Shown in pieces: positions 38,261 to 48,738 of a stretch of 64,000 nucleotides of DNA. This stretch comes from Phormidium tenue FACHB-1052 (lineage in GTDB: Bacteria; Cyanobacteriota; Cyanobacteriia; Phormidesmidales; Phormidesmidaceae). Position numbers and translations under genes: made by a program. How positions within the stretch are numbered: the stretch's first letter is position 1; each line of letters begins with the position of its first letter. The stretch lies in assembly GCF_014696675.1 (NCBI RefSeq), contig NZ_JACJQN010000012.1, forward strand, positions 146,024 to 210,023, given 5' to 3'. Below the pieces are notes generated by a model. It worked only from the letters and a program-made list of their open reading frames with translations. It had not been told where the DNA came from and searched no databases.

Positions 38261-38763
38261 AACCGTTGAAGAGTCCTTAGCGATCGCTCCAAAAATGCCG
38301 CTGCCGATGGGTGCGAATGGTTACGCACTCAGCACCAAAATCTTCTATATCTCTCCAGATTGGACGGACAGTGCTCTTGGCTCGATCCTTTGACAAAAGC
38401 GCTTGGCGATCATGGTATCACCGGAACAAGGGGAGCCACAGAAAGGAAAGCAACCTACACATTCTGCTTCAAAACGCCTGCCTGGACTCAAACTCAATGG
38501 GCGCTCTATTGATAATCACTGGTGTGACAGTAGTCAAAGATGATCTCCTCCTCCTCACAGGCACCGATGCTCACCCAGCTAATCGAGCCGTCTTCCCAGT
38601 GGTAGAACAACCCCTGTTGCTAAGTGTGCTCAAGCTAGTACCGCTGCGCAGAGTTCAAAATGCAAAATTCAACGTGAAAAATCTCTAGGGGTAGAGGTGT
38701 TTCAAGCCTTCTGAACAGTAGGGTGATTTCTGCCTCAGCGTACTAGCCCTTTAAGAAAACTGG
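38261..38763. other. Gap between eCIS block and signalling operon
   Basis: A 503-base gap that must hold the signalling-operon promoter on the minus strand. A decayed coding fragment lies at 38506-38619 (separate entry). The plus-strand open frame here (38311-38688) has no family features. Confidence 0.4.
38506..38619 (-). pseudogene. Decayed fragment HWEDGS copy A
   Basis: On the minus strand, between two stop codons, this reads QQGLFYHWEDGSISWVSI followed by GACEEEEIIFDYCHTSDYQ and a stop. It has no start and no upstream coding part. The same HWEDGS-SWVSIGACEE core is at 63540-63624, on the other side of the eCIS block, with about 80% base identity over 55 bases. It looks like the C-terminal relic of a small gene I cannot name. 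Confidence 0.5.
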
Positions 38764-39012
38764 CTACAGCGTCAGGTTTCCAGAGGATTGAGGCGGGGCG
38801 ATCGCACCACCAGAACTAGGGCCATCGGATAAAGCGCCATCCTCTGCTGGAATTTCGCTTAAGACTTCCTCAAGCACCTGAATGGCTCCACCAATGCGGA
38901 GCAGCGTTTGCTGTAGCTCGGCTCGCTTGGTATCTAATTCTACTAGCATTTTTTGCCCTGTCTCAAATTCAGTTTTGAGGGCTTGAAGGCGCTGTTGAAG
39001 TTTATCTTTCAT
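38764..39012 (-). CDS. Small coiled-coil protein at the end of the eCIS operon
   Basis: From MKDKLQQRLQALK (ATG at 39012) this is an 82-residue protein; the frame is open to 39042. It is one long predicted helix with heptad spacing (KTEFETGQKMLVELDTKRAEL, then LLRIGGAIQVLEEVLSEI) and a disordered tail. It overlaps the tail-fibre stop by 11 bases and has an AGGA site about 9 bases upstream. Likely a fibre chaperone or accessory subunit by position; that is inference. Confidence 0.65.
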   Translation of the reverse strand: MKDKLQQRLQALKTEFETGQKMLVELDTKRAELQQTLLRIGGAIQVLEEVLSEIPAEDGALSDGPSSGGAIAPPQSSGNLTL

Positions 39013-41491
39013 GGGAGTTTTTCCTGGAAGGTTGGTGGGCACTGCCCACTTTGCGGATTTGAGAGGTGCTAATTTTGGATTTGAGTTGGTGAACTTCTGC
39101 TTGTAGATTTGTCAGAATCTTATACATTTCTTGGGTTGCAGAAACATGAAGCATGGACAGCGCTTCGTAGTCTACTACATGAAAATCATCAACCTCTCGG
39201 CCATAGACAAAGATTTTTCCAAAATGGCTGACTGGCACTTTAAAGCTATCTAAAGTTACAGCTTCTACCGTACAGATGACCGATTCTCTCTCCTCCCAGA
39301 GTAGTTTGACTCGCTCACCAACCTGCAGACCATGCTTAGATAGGCTAACCCAGGATTCCTTTATAAAAGCAATTTGAAATATGTCGGGGACGACATCAGC
39401 AAGCTTATTAACGGCCTGAGGATAAACGTCAAAAACTTGCTGACCAATGATTTTCTTTGCAAATTTTTCATTGAAAGCAATTTTATCTTTATAACTATAA
39501 TCAACCACTTTCAATTTAAGTAGAGTTTGTAAATCAGTCCTAGCATTGCTAGGTCTTATATTGTCTTTTATCCTTACATCTGAAAAAGCGTAAAATCCAG
39601 AAGCTGCAATTCCATCGCTAGCGTAAAGCGAGTACTGGGTAAGTTCTGGCCTAACTCTATATGGATTCCCACCTTGGTGATGATAGTTAGCTCCTTTGTC
39701 AATTGTGTAGAATACCTCTCCCCTAATTTCAACCAGCCCTTTATTAGGTGTATTAGTTCCAATACCAACCCTGCCATCACTTCTAAGAGTCATTACCGTA
39801 TTGTGAGTATTGAAGCTACCATCGGTAAGATTAATATCTAATTGAGTTTGCGAGTCAGAACTTGTTCCTGTCAAATATCTGCCCAAGGCAAAGGAGGCTT
39901 TATTAGCATAAGACTCACCACTAACTCCCTCCCTAACTAAGTGTAAGATATCTCGTGTGTCCCTTCTTGTATTGCCACCGTTGTGAACGGCTTCAAAAAG
40001 AGTCAGAGGGCAGGCTCCAAAACTAAAAGAACCAACATTTTGAGCAACTGAATTAATAGAAACATTGCCTTGTCCATTAACAACTAGCCCACCTGTATTA
40101 CTAGCAGAACCTCTAAGATAAACTTGGCTATTGACTGTAAGATCACCTGCTAACCTACTTGTTCCTGTAGCCAGCAGTGGGCCATTAAAGGTAGCACTAC
40201 TGCGGGTAGATAATGGGCCTTCTAGAATTGTCGATCCATATACCCAAAGCGTATTACCATAGCCCGTCATCTGAATCGAGTTATTAACTATTAAATTTCC
40301 ATTAAAAGTACTGGAGCCAGTGACAGTTAGCAAGCCACCTACTGAAGCATTTCCAGTTGCTAATGTACTAACAGATGTATTCGTGGCAGCTAGGGTACCA
40401 ACAGAAGTGTTTCCAGCAGTTAGGGTACCGCCGATAGCAGCATTACCACCCACTTGTAGAGCGCTTGTGATTCCAGTTAAAGAAACCGAATTATTGACGG
40501 TTACACTTTCCCTAAAGATACTGGTACCTTTAACTAGTAATGTACCGTCTAGGGTCGTATCGCCATCAACAGTTAGGTTGTTATCTCCTGGGTCAGAATC
40601 GCCGCCAACATGTACGCCACCATTGATGGCTAGGGCTGCGCTAGGGGTCATAGTGCCAATGCCGGTTTTGCCGTCACTTTGTACTGTTAGCCGCCAAGCA
40701 CCTCCAGCATAAAACCCAACTTTATTGGCACCATGACCGCCAATAAACCTATTTGATGTTACCCAAAGGCCGCCGTTTTCGTTGTCAGATTTTAGGCATC
40801 CGTTAACTGTAAGATCGGCCTCAACACCGTCTTGACCAACCATGCTTAGGCCACCGTTGAGAATGGCTAGGGGTAAATTCCCACTGTTACTAGATCTCAA
40901 GGTTAGTGCTGTTACAGCACCAGGAGTGGGCAGGCGCAGGCCGGCATATTGGCGGACGCTAAAATCAAGGTTGGTGCTAATGTTTTGGTTGGTTACGGTG
41001 AATTTGGCCAGAGCAATAGCGGCGTAGCGCTCATGGTTAGGATTAAGAACCTGCTGGTTGAAGTCACTTAATGTAGTTTTGGCTAACTCAATGCGAGGCA
41101 TTTCGCTAGTGCGTGTCTCGGTGCCTTTGTCGCCTTGAGGAGCAGTGGCTTCTTCTCGATACTGAATAAAGAGTATCCAGTCGCCCTGGGGGGTAGGAGG
41201 CACTGTAATTTGCGTGACAGGACTATCGCTGAGCAACACGATCGATCTGCCTTCAATGTCAAAGGCAGTGCCCGCCGAAACACTAAACCGGACATCTGCG
41301 ATGGAGGTCTTCCCCTGATTGATGGCCGAGGCTTCTTTCCAATTCAAACCTTCAGCAATGCCTGAAATATGGAGCAGGCGATGGTGTCGCTGCTGGCGAT
41401 CGCGGTGGTAAGCCTGCTCATCGCTGAAGTCGGTGTCTTCTAGATATTGCCCCTCAAAATAGCGGGGGCGTTGAGTCGGGTCGTAAGCCAT
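39002..41491 (-). CDS. eCIS tail fibre with S74 chaperone domain (Afp13-like)
   Basis: An 829-residue receptor-binding fibre. The N-terminus (RPRYFEGQYLEDTDFSDEQA, then YHRDRQQRHHRLLHISGIAE) matches the anchoring end seen in cyanobacterial and actinobacterial eCIS fibres. The middle (about 190-560) is repetitive and Gly/Thr/Ser/Asn-rich, with GIGTMTPSAALAINGGVHVG and GIGTNTPNKGLVEIRG phage-fibre motifs and repeated NTSVSTLATGNASVGG units. The C-terminal part holds a peptidase S74 intramolecular chaperone with SDVRIKDNI (Ser/Lys pair near 640). Its base composition is more AT-rich than the structural genes, as expected for a fast-changing specificity gene. Confidence 0.88.
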   Translation of the reverse strand: MAYDPTQRPRYFEGQYLEDTDFSDEQAYHRDRQQRHHRLLHISGIAEGLNWKEASAINQGKTSIADVRFSVSAGTAFDIEGRSIVLLSDSPVTQITVPPTPQGDWILFIQYREEATAPQGDKGTETRTSEMPRIELAKTTLSDFNQQVLNPNHERYAAIALAKFTVTNQNISTNLDFSVRQYAGLRLPTPGAVTALTLRSSNSGNLPLAILNGGLSMVGQDGVEADLTVNGCLKSDNENGGLWVTSNRFIGGHGANKVGFYAGGAWRLTVQSDGKTGIGTMTPSAALAINGGVHVGGDSDPGDNNLTVDGDTTLDGTLLVKGTSIFRESVTVNNSVSLTGITSALQVGGNAAIGGTLTAGNTSVGTLAATNTSVSTLATGNASVGGLLTVTGSSTFNGNLIVNNSIQMTGYGNTLWVYGSTILEGPLSTRSSATFNGPLLATGTSRLAGDLTVNSQVYLRGSASNTGGLVVNGQGNVSINSVAQNVGSFSFGACPLTLFEAVHNGGNTRRDTRDILHLVREGVSGESYANKASFALGRYLTGTSSDSQTQLDINLTDGSFNTHNTVMTLRSDGRVGIGTNTPNKGLVEIRGEVFYTIDKGANYHHQGGNPYRVRPELTQYSLYASDGIAASGFYAFSDVRIKDNIRPSNARTDLQTLLKLKVVDYSYKDKIAFNEKFAKKIIGQQVFDVYPQAVNKLADVVPDIFQIAFIKESWVSLSKHGLQVGERVKLLWEERESVICTVEAVTLDSFKVPVSHFGKIFVYGREVDDFHVVDYEALSMLHVSATQEMYKILTNLQAEVHQLKSKISTSQIRKVGSAHQPSRKNSHER

Positions 41492-41537
41492 GGTGATGTT
41501 CTGGAGAGGGGGGGAAACTGGGTGAATAAACTGGGGT

Positions 41538-42614
41538 TTAGGGGTTGGCGTTCAGGCTGGGTTCATCGGTGCCCAAGAAGGTATTGCCAGTGTCATTGAG
41601 TCTCCCTCCCTGAGGATCTTTCTCTGGAAATTGCAGGCCAGGAGCCAGGGTAAAGGACTGGGGGGTAGCTACGGTGCCGTTGGGATAGGTGACTGTCAGG
41701 GTGCCTTGAATGCGATCGCGGCTGAGGTTGACGAGGCCCACCTCCCAATTCAGCCCCGATTCGCTGACCGTCGCCGCTGCACCTAAGGGGCCTGAACCTC
41801 GCTGTTGCGCCATGACCCGCTGCCCCTGGCGTAGCTTCAGCGATAGCCGAGTCGCCCTAGCCGCACGAGGTGATGCGTCACCTCGACTGACTTGAAGGTT
41901 ATCTACCCGAGCGGCGAGCGTCCCCGTTCCGGCTACAGCACCCAGAGCGTACACCTGCCCAGGAATTTGCATGGTGCGCACCAAAACTTTGAGTGCGTAG
42001 AAGGTGTGGGCGGGCTTCTCTTGATCGATGATGGCCGTGGCAATACGCGACTGCCGCCAGTAAAGCTCAGGGTCGGGGGTGGGCAGCTGAATAGAGACCT
42101 GAAAATAGTGGGGAATCTGGTCAAATTCATCGTCGATCTGCACCTTTTGGGCCGATTGCTTAAACCCGGCACTCTCTAGATATAAGGCCAAGATGGTTTG
42201 CAGCGCTGCTTTAGTGCCGCGAAGGCGGTAGAGCGGCACAATCTGCCCAATAAATTGGCGGCGGGTGCTTTCTTCCCAGTCGTCGCGCAGGGTTAGCCCG
42301 ACCCACCCGGCCAGCCAGGGCAAAAACTCCTGCGGGGTGCGATTACAGTCTACGTAGGTGTGGGCCAAGGCAATCAATTGCTCTAAACCCGGCAGATCGT
42401 TTAGTGTTTTTAAGTCCGACAGATCGTTTTGATCAATAGAAATGATGCCTGGGCAACCGTCGCTGGCGTTAGCCGAGTGCAGCCCGCTGAGCACCTGCTC
42501 AAAGGCCAGCAAAAACCGGCCTAAAAAGGCGTCTTCCTGCAAGAGGGCTGGCAGGTACGCCAGATAGCTGCTGGTCTGTGGGGTTGGTTTAACGTCGATG
42601 CTGCCATCGGCCAT
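41538..42614 (-). CDS. Phage tail protein I-like baseplate protein
   Basis: From [13 protein letters not shown] (ATG at 42614, GGAG site upstream) a 358-residue protein; a longer frame to 42674 overlaps the previous gene by 86 bases and is less likely. The first 200 residues resemble the P2 gpI / phage tail protein domain ([60 protein letters not shown]). The C-terminal 120 residues are beta-rich. In eCIS, this class lies next to the baseplate J pair and joins baseplate to fibre. Confidence 0.84.
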   Translation of the reverse strand: MADGSIDVKPTPQTSSYLAYLPALLQEDAFLGRFLLAFEQVLSGLHSANASDGCPGIISIDQNDLSDLKTLNDLPGLEQLIALAHTYVDCNRTPQEFLPWLAGWVGLTLRDDWEESTRRQFIGQIVPLYRLRGTKAALQTILALYLESAGFKQSAQKVQIDDEFDQIPHYFQVSIQLPTPDPELYWRQSRIATAIIDQEKPAHTFYALKVLVRTMQIPGQVYALGAVAGTGTLAARVDNLQVSRGDASPRAARATRLSLKLRQGQRVMAQQRGSGPLGAAATVSESGLNWEVGLVNLSRDRIQGTLTVTYPNGTVATPQSFTLAPGLQFPEKDPQGGRLNDTGNTFLGTDEPSLNANP

Positions 42615-43878
42615 GACCCAATTGCTCCATGGTAAAAAAGTGCTCTGGCCGTACGGCAGCGGCCACCAGTTCATAGTCCTCCAGCCGCAACCCGATCAGA
42701 GAAGCATCGTCCTGAGACCGAATTTCGCGCGCGCTAACTAACTGTTCAACGGTTGCCCCAGCGGCACAATCTCGGATGAGTGGCTGTTGCAAAATGAGGC
42801 GATCGCTGGTGGGACGATCAGCCAGGGTGTAATAGTCTGGCCGTCGATCGCCCTCGCGAACGCAGATGGTCTTACCTGCCGAAAAGCCGCTGCTACTGCT
42901 AATACTCAGTTCTTTGATGGTTTGAGCGCCACTTCTAGTTTCAGTGAGGCTTCTGGTGGTTACCTCGGCATCGGCGGGGATGAGCGTAATGCCCTCTACA
43001 AAATCGACCCCCGACACCCCGTCCAGCAGTTGATAGAGTTCGGAGACGTAGATCGGCTGCCCAAAAGGGTAGCCCTGCCCTTGCCAATAGGCCCCAGACC
43101 GCAGGGGATGAAAAAATTGCCCAACGGCGTCGGTGGCGTTTTGTCTCACCTGCTCGGGCCGGGCTCCCGATTGAAGATACAGCCAGGCTCTCAAGCCGAC
43201 CTCGACATAGGTAGGGCCAACCACATGGTGACGAGCTGTAAGCAGGCGACGGGGTTCTAGCCATTGAGTCAGGGCGGCGGTGAGGGCAGGAGAAGGCTCA
43301 GGGGTGAAGGGGATCGCACTGGCAGCCGGGTCGGGCAGATCGGGGATGACTACTAAGCTGATGTGGGCCGGAGCCGCTAGGTTGGGCGTGTTGCTGAGGT
43401 TTTTGCGCGGCACACACTGCACCCGCTTGACTGGCTCAAGGGGATTTTCCTGAGCTTGGGCAGCGGCGGCTTGGGGCCAGTCTTCTAAAATCAGGTTGAC
43501 AAAGTCGGTGGGGCTCACGGCCCGGTAGCGCTGGCGCAGGTGCAAAACCGTGTCGCGCACGGCGGTTTGCAAGTCACCGCTAGGTAGGAGCCCCATTGGC
43601 GGACTGTCTTGCAGGTCAGTTTTTTCTGGATTGTTGTCGGGAACGGTGCCTGAGCCGTTGAGCAACTGCAAAAATACCCTGAGGGTGTCGTCGGGAACAC
43701 GGTTGGCCCGGTAGAGGGTGGTTTCGGTCAGCCAGCAGAGCAGTTCTAGCAGAATAATGCCGGTGTCGCTGGGGTTGTGATCGGTCCAGCCGGGGTACTC
43801 GATGGGAATTTGCGATCGCAGTTCTTCCACCAAATCGGCGTAGGTGCGGTCATCTAGATTTGGCAGAGGAATCGTCAT
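42589..43878 (-). CDS. eCIS baseplate J-like protein (short; Afp12-like)
   Basis: A 429-residue baseplate wedge protein. It begins [20 protein letters not shown] and [17 protein letters not shown], the usual eCIS baseplate-J start, with [16 protein letters not shown] following. The later [19 protein letters not shown] and [20 protein letters not shown] are the J-protein C-terminal features. Partner of the 1109-residue protein 14 bases upstream. Confidence 0.9.
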   Translation of the reverse strand: MTIPLPNLDDRTYADLVEELRSQIPIEYPGWTDHNPSDTGIILLELLCWLTETTLYRANRVPDDTLRVFLQLLNGSGTVPDNNPEKTDLQDSPPMGLLPSGDLQTAVRDTVLHLRQRYRAVSPTDFVNLILEDWPQAAAAQAQENPLEPVKRVQCVPRKNLSNTPNLAAPAHISLVVIPDLPDPAASAIPFTPEPSPALTAALTQWLEPRRLLTARHHVVGPTYVEVGLRAWLYLQSGARPEQVRQNATDAVGQFFHPLRSGAYWQGQGYPFGQPIYVSELYQLLDGVSGVDFVEGITLIPADAEVTTRSLTETRSGAQTIKELSISSSSGFSAGKTICVREGDRRPDYYTLADRPTSDRLILQQPLIRDCAAGATVEQLVSAREIRSQDDASLIGLRLEDYELVAAAVRPEHFFTMEQLGHGRWQHRR

Positions 43879-43892
43879 AGCTGAGCAGGCTT

Positions 43893-46800
43893 CTAAAAGA
43901 CAATATGCACGGTATGAGTGCCTGAAAACACCAGAAATGAGCTGGTTGGACTTTCCAGCAGTTGCGCACGATCGAACAGGTCAACGGCTTGGTTAGCGGA
44001 GTTGAGCCAGCTACCAGAGAGCGATCGCACATGGTCTACCCCCGGCACCGCTTCAATTAGCGCGTAGAGATCAGAGCGGTGAGGTAGGCGACCAAAGGCC
44101 CAGCCCTCGCCCTTTATGCCGCCAGTCAGGGGGTGCAAAAACTCGGCAATGCGTCGCAGTACGGCACTGCGAGTCGCATCGGCGGTAGCTAGATTCTGGG
44201 GCGCAATGTCAGCTGCGATCGACACCTGCACCCAGTCTGGCCCGGCCACAGTGAGATCCACAGTGGGCAGGCAGCGAGCCAATAGGTAAGCTTTCACCCG
44301 CTCTAGTAAAGCCAGGCTAGGCACGGGCTGGGCATCAACGCTGTGGGGCACAATCACCACCACTGTTTGACCAGACCCCAGGTAGCCGCCTTGGGTCTGG
44401 CCCATCGTTCGGTGTTGCTCAGTCGGTGCTTCATTAGGGCTCAGCCATTTAATCGTGCGGGCTTCTCCGGCTGCGCCAACGGTCGAAAAAGTGGGGGTAA
44501 TGATCCTGGCCCGCACCACATCGGGCGAAGCGGCAAAGGCTAAATCTTCAAAATCCTGGGCGGTGACCGCCAAGCCGCGATGCCGCAGTTGTTTGGGGCC
44601 ACGCTCCTGCACCTGGGAGAGCAATTCAGCGTCGGCCCCCCCGCCAGCAGGCTCCAGGTTGAGCACCTGATCGATGGCGGGAATGGTGGTTTTGAGCTGG
44701 GTGATGACCAGAGCGGGCTGGTCGCCGTGCTCGCCGCCGCCGGTACGGTAGCTGAGGCGCAAATTGTTGCGCCCCAGGGGCGGAACTCGCCCGCTCAAAC
44801 CATCGCCAAAGCGCACCTGCCCAGACAAATAGTCCATTACGTAGTGACGATCTTGAGGTTCAGAGCCGTAGAAATCGGGCACCGCTTGCCAGGTCACCCA
44901 AACCCTTTCTAGCTGTCCGGCCTGATTCTTTTGAATGTCTATGGCCGCCTCTCCCGCTTGACGCCGAAGCTGCGCCTGCTCGGTCTCGGGAGGTAGAGTC
45001 GCTTCGCCCACCTGTAGCCGCTGGCCGTCTAATACCGGGGTTTGGCTGGTGAAAAAGCTTTGGTTTGGGTTGCCGGTGCTCGATCCCAATTCTTCGTCGA
45101 TTTGAGTTTGCGCCTGGCTAGCCCAAACCGTGTTCAACAGCCACCGTCGCAGTCGGGGCAGCACTGCAAACTGCCCCCGCTCCCAACGCACCCGCAGCCA
45201 GTAATACGCTTGGCCAAACTCTTGGGTTTCGGCGTGGTCTGGCGGGCCAATAAACTGAACCACCCCCCGCTCGGTAAAGGTATGGGTGCCATCCCGTACC
45301 CCCAGCGGCTGCCAGCCCTGGGCCGAGGCATATTCCCAGACCAAGTGGGCGGGTTGGGGGGGGATATCCCCCTGGCGCTGAGACCAGGTAATAGTGTCAG
45401 GGGGAGGCAGCTCAACCTGGGCATAGAGGCTAATGGGCCGGTTGCTGAAGGGGCGATCGAACCCCAGGTATAGCGTGGGATGGCGATCGCTGGATGGCGT
45501 AAAGGGGTTGAAGCTACTCGCACCCTCTAAGGGAAAAGGGTTAACAAAGCGGAAGTCGTTATAGGTGCGGCAGTGCTCAACGGGCTGATTGGTTTGAATA
45601 TAGCTGTAGCCCAGGCTGACGGATTCAATCAGCGGGGGGCTGCCCCTGGGCACGGCGGGGGGCTGACGCAGCACCACCGAATTTTCGGCATAGCCGTCGC
45701 CCAGGGCGGTGCCCAGGCTTAAGGTGCTCTCTGAACTCCCAGCCGTTCCAGTCGCTGCGGCAGCTACAGCAGTGAGCGTTACCACTTGCATCGGGGCACC
45801 GCCGCCGCCAATCTGAATCGTGTCTCCGGCTCGAAATCCTCGGCCATCGCGAACCTGGAGTGACGATGCCCCAGCTGCGGCATCCTGCGCCAGGGTGGTG
45901 TAAACCGGGGTGGGGGGCAAGGTGGGCTGGGTGCCGTAGTCACCGGTTAGAAGGCGCGATCGCAGTTCGTAAAGATTGCGATCCTGGCTCAGCTCACGGG
46001 GCAGGGTAAATTGGATTCTACCGCTGCGGGTCAGAGCCTGGGTGTCATCCTGAAGGGCCTGCTGCGGGTCGAGCTTGGCACTGGCACGGCTCGATCGCCC
46101 CAGCGCAACCCATTGGCTACCGTCCCAGATTTCCCATATGAGCTCCACTGAAATGGCAGGGTGGATGAGCGCCGCCCTGAGATTGACCTGCATATAGACC
46201 GTTGCTCCAGGCTGCCCCAAGGCTCGCTGGCTGCCAATGCGAAAGGTGTCGTTGAGCCGGGGTTGCTCCCCCAGGGGATAGATGGGTTTGCTCAAATCTA
46301 GCGGAGCGTCGTTGCTCCAGCAGGCATCGGGGGCAAAGCCGGTGCCCTCAGTAGCCTGCAAGCCGGCCTGACCTGCGACGGTAGCGGTAATGGCGGTGAT
46401 CGTGGGCAGGGAGGGAGAAGAAGAACGAGGGGAGAGGAGAGGAGTATTGAGCTGCGCCTTCAACCAGGTGGCTTTGAGCCCAGCAACCAGGCAGGGCTGA
46501 ATGGCAGGTAGTCTGGGCAGTCTGATCTCCCATTCATTCGCATCGGCCTGGGCGGAGGCGAGTTGCCACTGTTCCCCTGACCAGTAGCTCCAGGTGAGCG
46601 GCAAGGCTAGCAAGGATGGAGTTCCTGCTGCTGTTACAAAGGAAAGTTTGATCGTTTTTTCTCCTGAACCTGAAAAGAGGCGATCGGCGGCCAGATAGAG
46701 ACTGTGCTCTAGAGACTGATCGGCCTCGAACAGAGAAAAGAAGTCGCCTACTTGCCCCAGGGCGATCGCCGTGCAGTTGTGGTAAGCGTCTTCCCTAGGC

Positions 46801-47222
46801 TGCTTTACCCAGACTGCTTGCAGCTGAGCCGGGGTCACCACCAGATCTTGCTCAGTTTCAAATACCACTTCAGGGGCCGTTTCGGTAGCGGGGGCAGCAA
46901 CCTGGGTGAGCGCAGGCACAAAGGCATCGGTTGTGCTGCCAGGGGCCAGGGTAAAGGTGAGGGGCACCCGCGCTGGCTGAGGCGGGCGCAGTTGAGTGCC
47001 GATTAAATCTAAATAGTGGAGAAAGTACTTGTCGGGAATGCGGTTGAGGCGATCGTGGGTGAGCAGAGCCAGCCGCCCAAACAGGCGAATCATCGCCCGT
47101 CCGGCATCCACGTCGGTGCCCGCCGGGGGCCGCCAGCCCGTCAGACTTTGGGCCAGCGCCTCGGTTTGGGCCACAAGGTCGGCGTAGGTGCGGTGGTCAA
47201 TTTTAGGAGGTGGCAAAGACAT
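43893..47222 (-). CDS. eCIS baseplate J-like protein (long; Afp11-like)
   Basis: A 1109-residue baseplate wedge subunit. N-terminus [20 protein letters not shown] and [20 protein letters not shown] match putative eCIS/phage baseplate assembly proteins. The centre has several beta-sandwich modules ([29 protein letters not shown]) and the C-terminal third holds the J-type core: [30 protein letters not shown] and the ending [18 protein letters not shown]. It is longer than phage J proteins, as usual for Cis11. From published work on Anabaena, a long Cis11 takes part in thylakoid anchoring; whether this one does is unknown. Confidence 0.92.
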   Translation of the reverse strand: MSLPPPKIDHRTYADLVAQTEALAQSLTGWRPPAGTDVDAGRAMIRLFGRLALLTHDRLNRIPDKYFLHYLDLIGTQLRPPQPARVPLTFTLAPGSTTDAFVPALTQVAAPATETAPEVVFETEQDLVVTPAQLQAVWVKQPREDAYHNCTAIALGQVGDFFSLFEADQSLEHSLYLAADRLFSGSGEKTIKLSFVTAAGTPSLLALPLTWSYWSGEQWQLASAQADANEWEIRLPRLPAIQPCLVAGLKATWLKAQLNTPLLSPRSSSPSLPTITAITATVAGQAGLQATEGTGFAPDACWSNDAPLDLSKPIYPLGEQPRLNDTFRIGSQRALGQPGATVYMQVNLRAALIHPAISVELIWEIWDGSQWVALGRSSRASAKLDPQQALQDDTQALTRSGRIQFTLPRELSQDRNLYELRSRLLTGDYGTQPTLPPTPVYTTLAQDAAAGASSLQVRDGRGFRAGDTIQIGGGGAPMQVVTLTAVAAAATGTAGSSESTLSLGTALGDGYAENSVVLRQPPAVPRGSPPLIESVSLGYSYIQTNQPVEHCRTYNDFRFVNPFPLEGASSFNPFTPSSDRHPTLYLGFDRPFSNRPISLYAQVELPPPDTITWSQRQGDIPPQPAHLVWEYASAQGWQPLGVRDGTHTFTERGVVQFIGPPDHAETQEFGQAYYWLRVRWERGQFAVLPRLRRWLLNTVWASQAQTQIDEELGSSTGNPNQSFFTSQTPVLDGQRLQVGEATLPPETEQAQLRRQAGEAAIDIQKNQAGQLERVWVTWQAVPDFYGSEPQDRHYVMDYLSGQVRFGDGLSGRVPPLGRNNLRLSYRTGGGEHGDQPALVITQLKTTIPAIDQVLNLEPAGGGADAELLSQVQERGPKQLRHRGLAVTAQDFEDLAFAASPDVVRARIITPTFSTVGAAGEARTIKWLSPNEAPTEQHRTMGQTQGGYLGSGQTVVVIVPHSVDAQPVPSLALLERVKAYLLARCLPTVDLTVAGPDWVQVSIAADIAPQNLATADATRSAVLRRIAEFLHPLTGGIKGEGWAFGRLPHRSDLYALIEAVPGVDHVRSLSGSWLNSANQAVDLFDRAQLLESPTSSFLVFSGTHTVHIVF

Positions 47223-47228
47223 AGCGGC

Positions 47229-47621
47229 CTATTGCAGGTAGAAGGGATAGACCAGGTTGAACTGGTTAGTCGTGTTACGCACCTGGTAACTGACCTCAAT
47301 CAGCAACCGGTTGGGCTGGGTCACGTCGGGTATAACGGTGACATCCAAGACATCAATGCGGGGTTCCCACTCGATTAGAGCCTGCTGCACGTCGCTGGTG
47401 ATCTGCCCGATGGTGCCAGCACTGTTGGTGGCAAACACCATGTCGTGAATGCCGCAGCCAAAGTCGGGCCGCATCAACCGTTCTCCTCGAGCCGTGCCCA
47501 AAATCATCCAGATCGACTGGCGAATGCTGTCTTCGTAGCGGGCCATGACGATCTGCTGACTGTTTGGGTCAAGCTGGGTGGGAAAGGCACTCCAGCCCAC
47601 CCCAAGGAAGTTGTTGTCCAT
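47229..47621 (-). CDS. gp25-like baseplate protein (Afp9-like)
   Basis: A 130-residue GPW/gp25 family protein starting MDNNFLGVGWSAFP. The ATG at 47621 shares one base with the upstream stop (TAATG); upstream frame extension is a shadow. Core motifs SIRQSIWMILGTARGERLMR and PDFGCGIHDMVFATNS are typical. It forms part of the inner baseplate wedge. Confidence 0.93.
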   Translation of the reverse strand: MDNNFLGVGWSAFPTQLDPNSQQIVMARYEDSIRQSIWMILGTARGERLMRPDFGCGIHDMVFATNSAGTIGQITSDVQQALIEWEPRIDVLDVTVIPDVTQPNRLLIEVSYQVRNTTNQFNLVYPFYLQ

Positions 47622-47935
47622 TACATTCCCCTGACCCGCGCTTGGGTTAATACCACGATCAGAGGGGTGCCGGTGGGTAGGCAAACGGCCCGGCTGTCTT
47701 GCAGCAGGACGGGCTGGCCCATCACTTTGACCCGCAGGGCTGCCGTCACCCATTGAGCGGTAACGCAGGGGCCGGGGGGAGTCGGGTTGGTGCAACCTAC
47801 TACCGTATAGGGAAAAGCCAGAGTCACCACCGGCTGCCCCATCACCTTGACCCTGGGGTTGGGCATTGTCGGCTGGGCCTGTCCGGCGTGGGCGCACACC
47901 ACCGCAGCGCCAACATGCATAATCTGACCGGGCAT
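47621..47935 (-). CDS. PAAR-like spike tip protein (Afp10-like)
   Basis: A 104-residue PAAR/DUF4280-like protein with two similar halves (NPRVKVMGQPVVTLAFPYTV and ALRVKVMGQPVLLQDSRAVC). It has cysteines and histidine that could bind zinc (MHVGAAVVCAHAGQ). It sharpens the tip of the spike. It overlaps both neighbours by one base (TAATG). Confidence 0.87.
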   Translation of the reverse strand: MPGQIMHVGAAVVCAHAGQAQPTMPNPRVKVMGQPVVTLAFPYTVVGCTNPTPPGPCVTAQWVTAALRVKVMGQPVLLQDSRAVCLPTGTPLIVVLTQARVRGM

Positions 47936-48738
47936 TAGATCACCTCCAGCGCGCCGTTGTTTAGGTTAATGCCGGTTGGGCTCGTCAGAGCCAACCCAGC
48001 GGTGGCTTCAATCGTGGCTTTGACATTGGCCTTGAGGGTACAGTTTGTGTTGGCTTTAAGGTCAAGGTTAGCGTTAGCGGTGAGGGCACCATTGCCCTGA
48101 GCTTTGATCTCAACATTGTTTTTAGCGCTGATTTCGCAGTTCTGCTGAACCTCTAGCTGGTAGTTTTCCTTCGCTTTGACCGTCACATTTTTGCCCTCTA
48201 AGGCAATATCTCCCTTTGCGCTTTTTAGGGTGATGTTGCCTTGGGCTTGTAGGGTGAGATCTCCTTCACTGGTAATGGTAATTTCATTGCCAGCGGCATC
48301 AATGACAATTTTATTCTTGCCATTTTTATCTTGAACAGTGATTCTTTCGGATCCTTTTGTATCATCCAATTGTACGAGCAGGCCGCTGCGAGATTTAAAT
48401 AAGCGCTGGTTATTTTCGTCGTTTTGGTTAGTCTCCGGGGGCAGTTGTGCCTGGCTCCACAGGCCGCCCAAAATGTAGGGTAATTCGGCTTGGCCCTGGT
48501 CAAAGGCGACCAAGACCTCATCGCCAACTTCAGGTAGGCAATAGAAGCCCCGCTCTTTGCCCGCCATTGGGGTTAAAACCCTGGCCCAGTGACTTTCGTC
48601 AGTTCCCGACAGCCAGGGAAATTTAACCTTGACCCGGGCTAGATGGTCGGGGTCTTTGTTGCTAGTGACTACGCCGATGGCAACGCCATAGAACCGGGGG
48701 GAAGTCTCACTGGGCACGAGCCAATTCATACCAATCAT
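47935..48738 (-). CDS. Spike protein: gpV/VgrG OB-fold plus beta-helix
   Basis: A 267-residue protein. The first 110 residues are a gp5-type OB fold (RFYGVAIGVVTSNKDPDHLA, RVKVKFPWLSGTDESHWARV, VGDEVLVAFDQGQ). From about 140 on, it becomes a run of short beta strands of about 8 residues (GDLTLQAQGNITLKSAKGDI, GKNVTVKAKENYQ, ANLDLKANTNCTLKANVK), the trimeric beta-helix needle seen in VgrG/gp5. It overlaps the upstream gpD-like gene by 4 bases (ATGA). Together they make up what is a single VgrG-like Afp8 in other eCIS. Confidence 0.92.
   Translation of the reverse strand: MIGMNWLVPSETSPRFYGVAIGVVTSNKDPDHLARVKVKFPWLSGTDESHWARVLTPMAGKERGFYCLPEVGDEVLVAFDQGQAELPYILGGLWSQAQLPPETNQNDENNQRLFKSRSGLLVQLDDTKGSERITVQDKNGKNKIVIDAAGNEITITSEGDLTLQAQGNITLKSAKGDIALEGKNVTVKAKENYQLEVQQNCEISAKNNVEIKAQGNGALTANANLDLKANTNCTLKANVKATIEATAGLALTSPTGINLNNGALEVI

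Noticed and set aside
38311..38688. 125-codon plus-strand frame left of the eCIS block
   Set aside because: It is antisense to a decayed fragment with recognisable coding on the other strand and has no family features.
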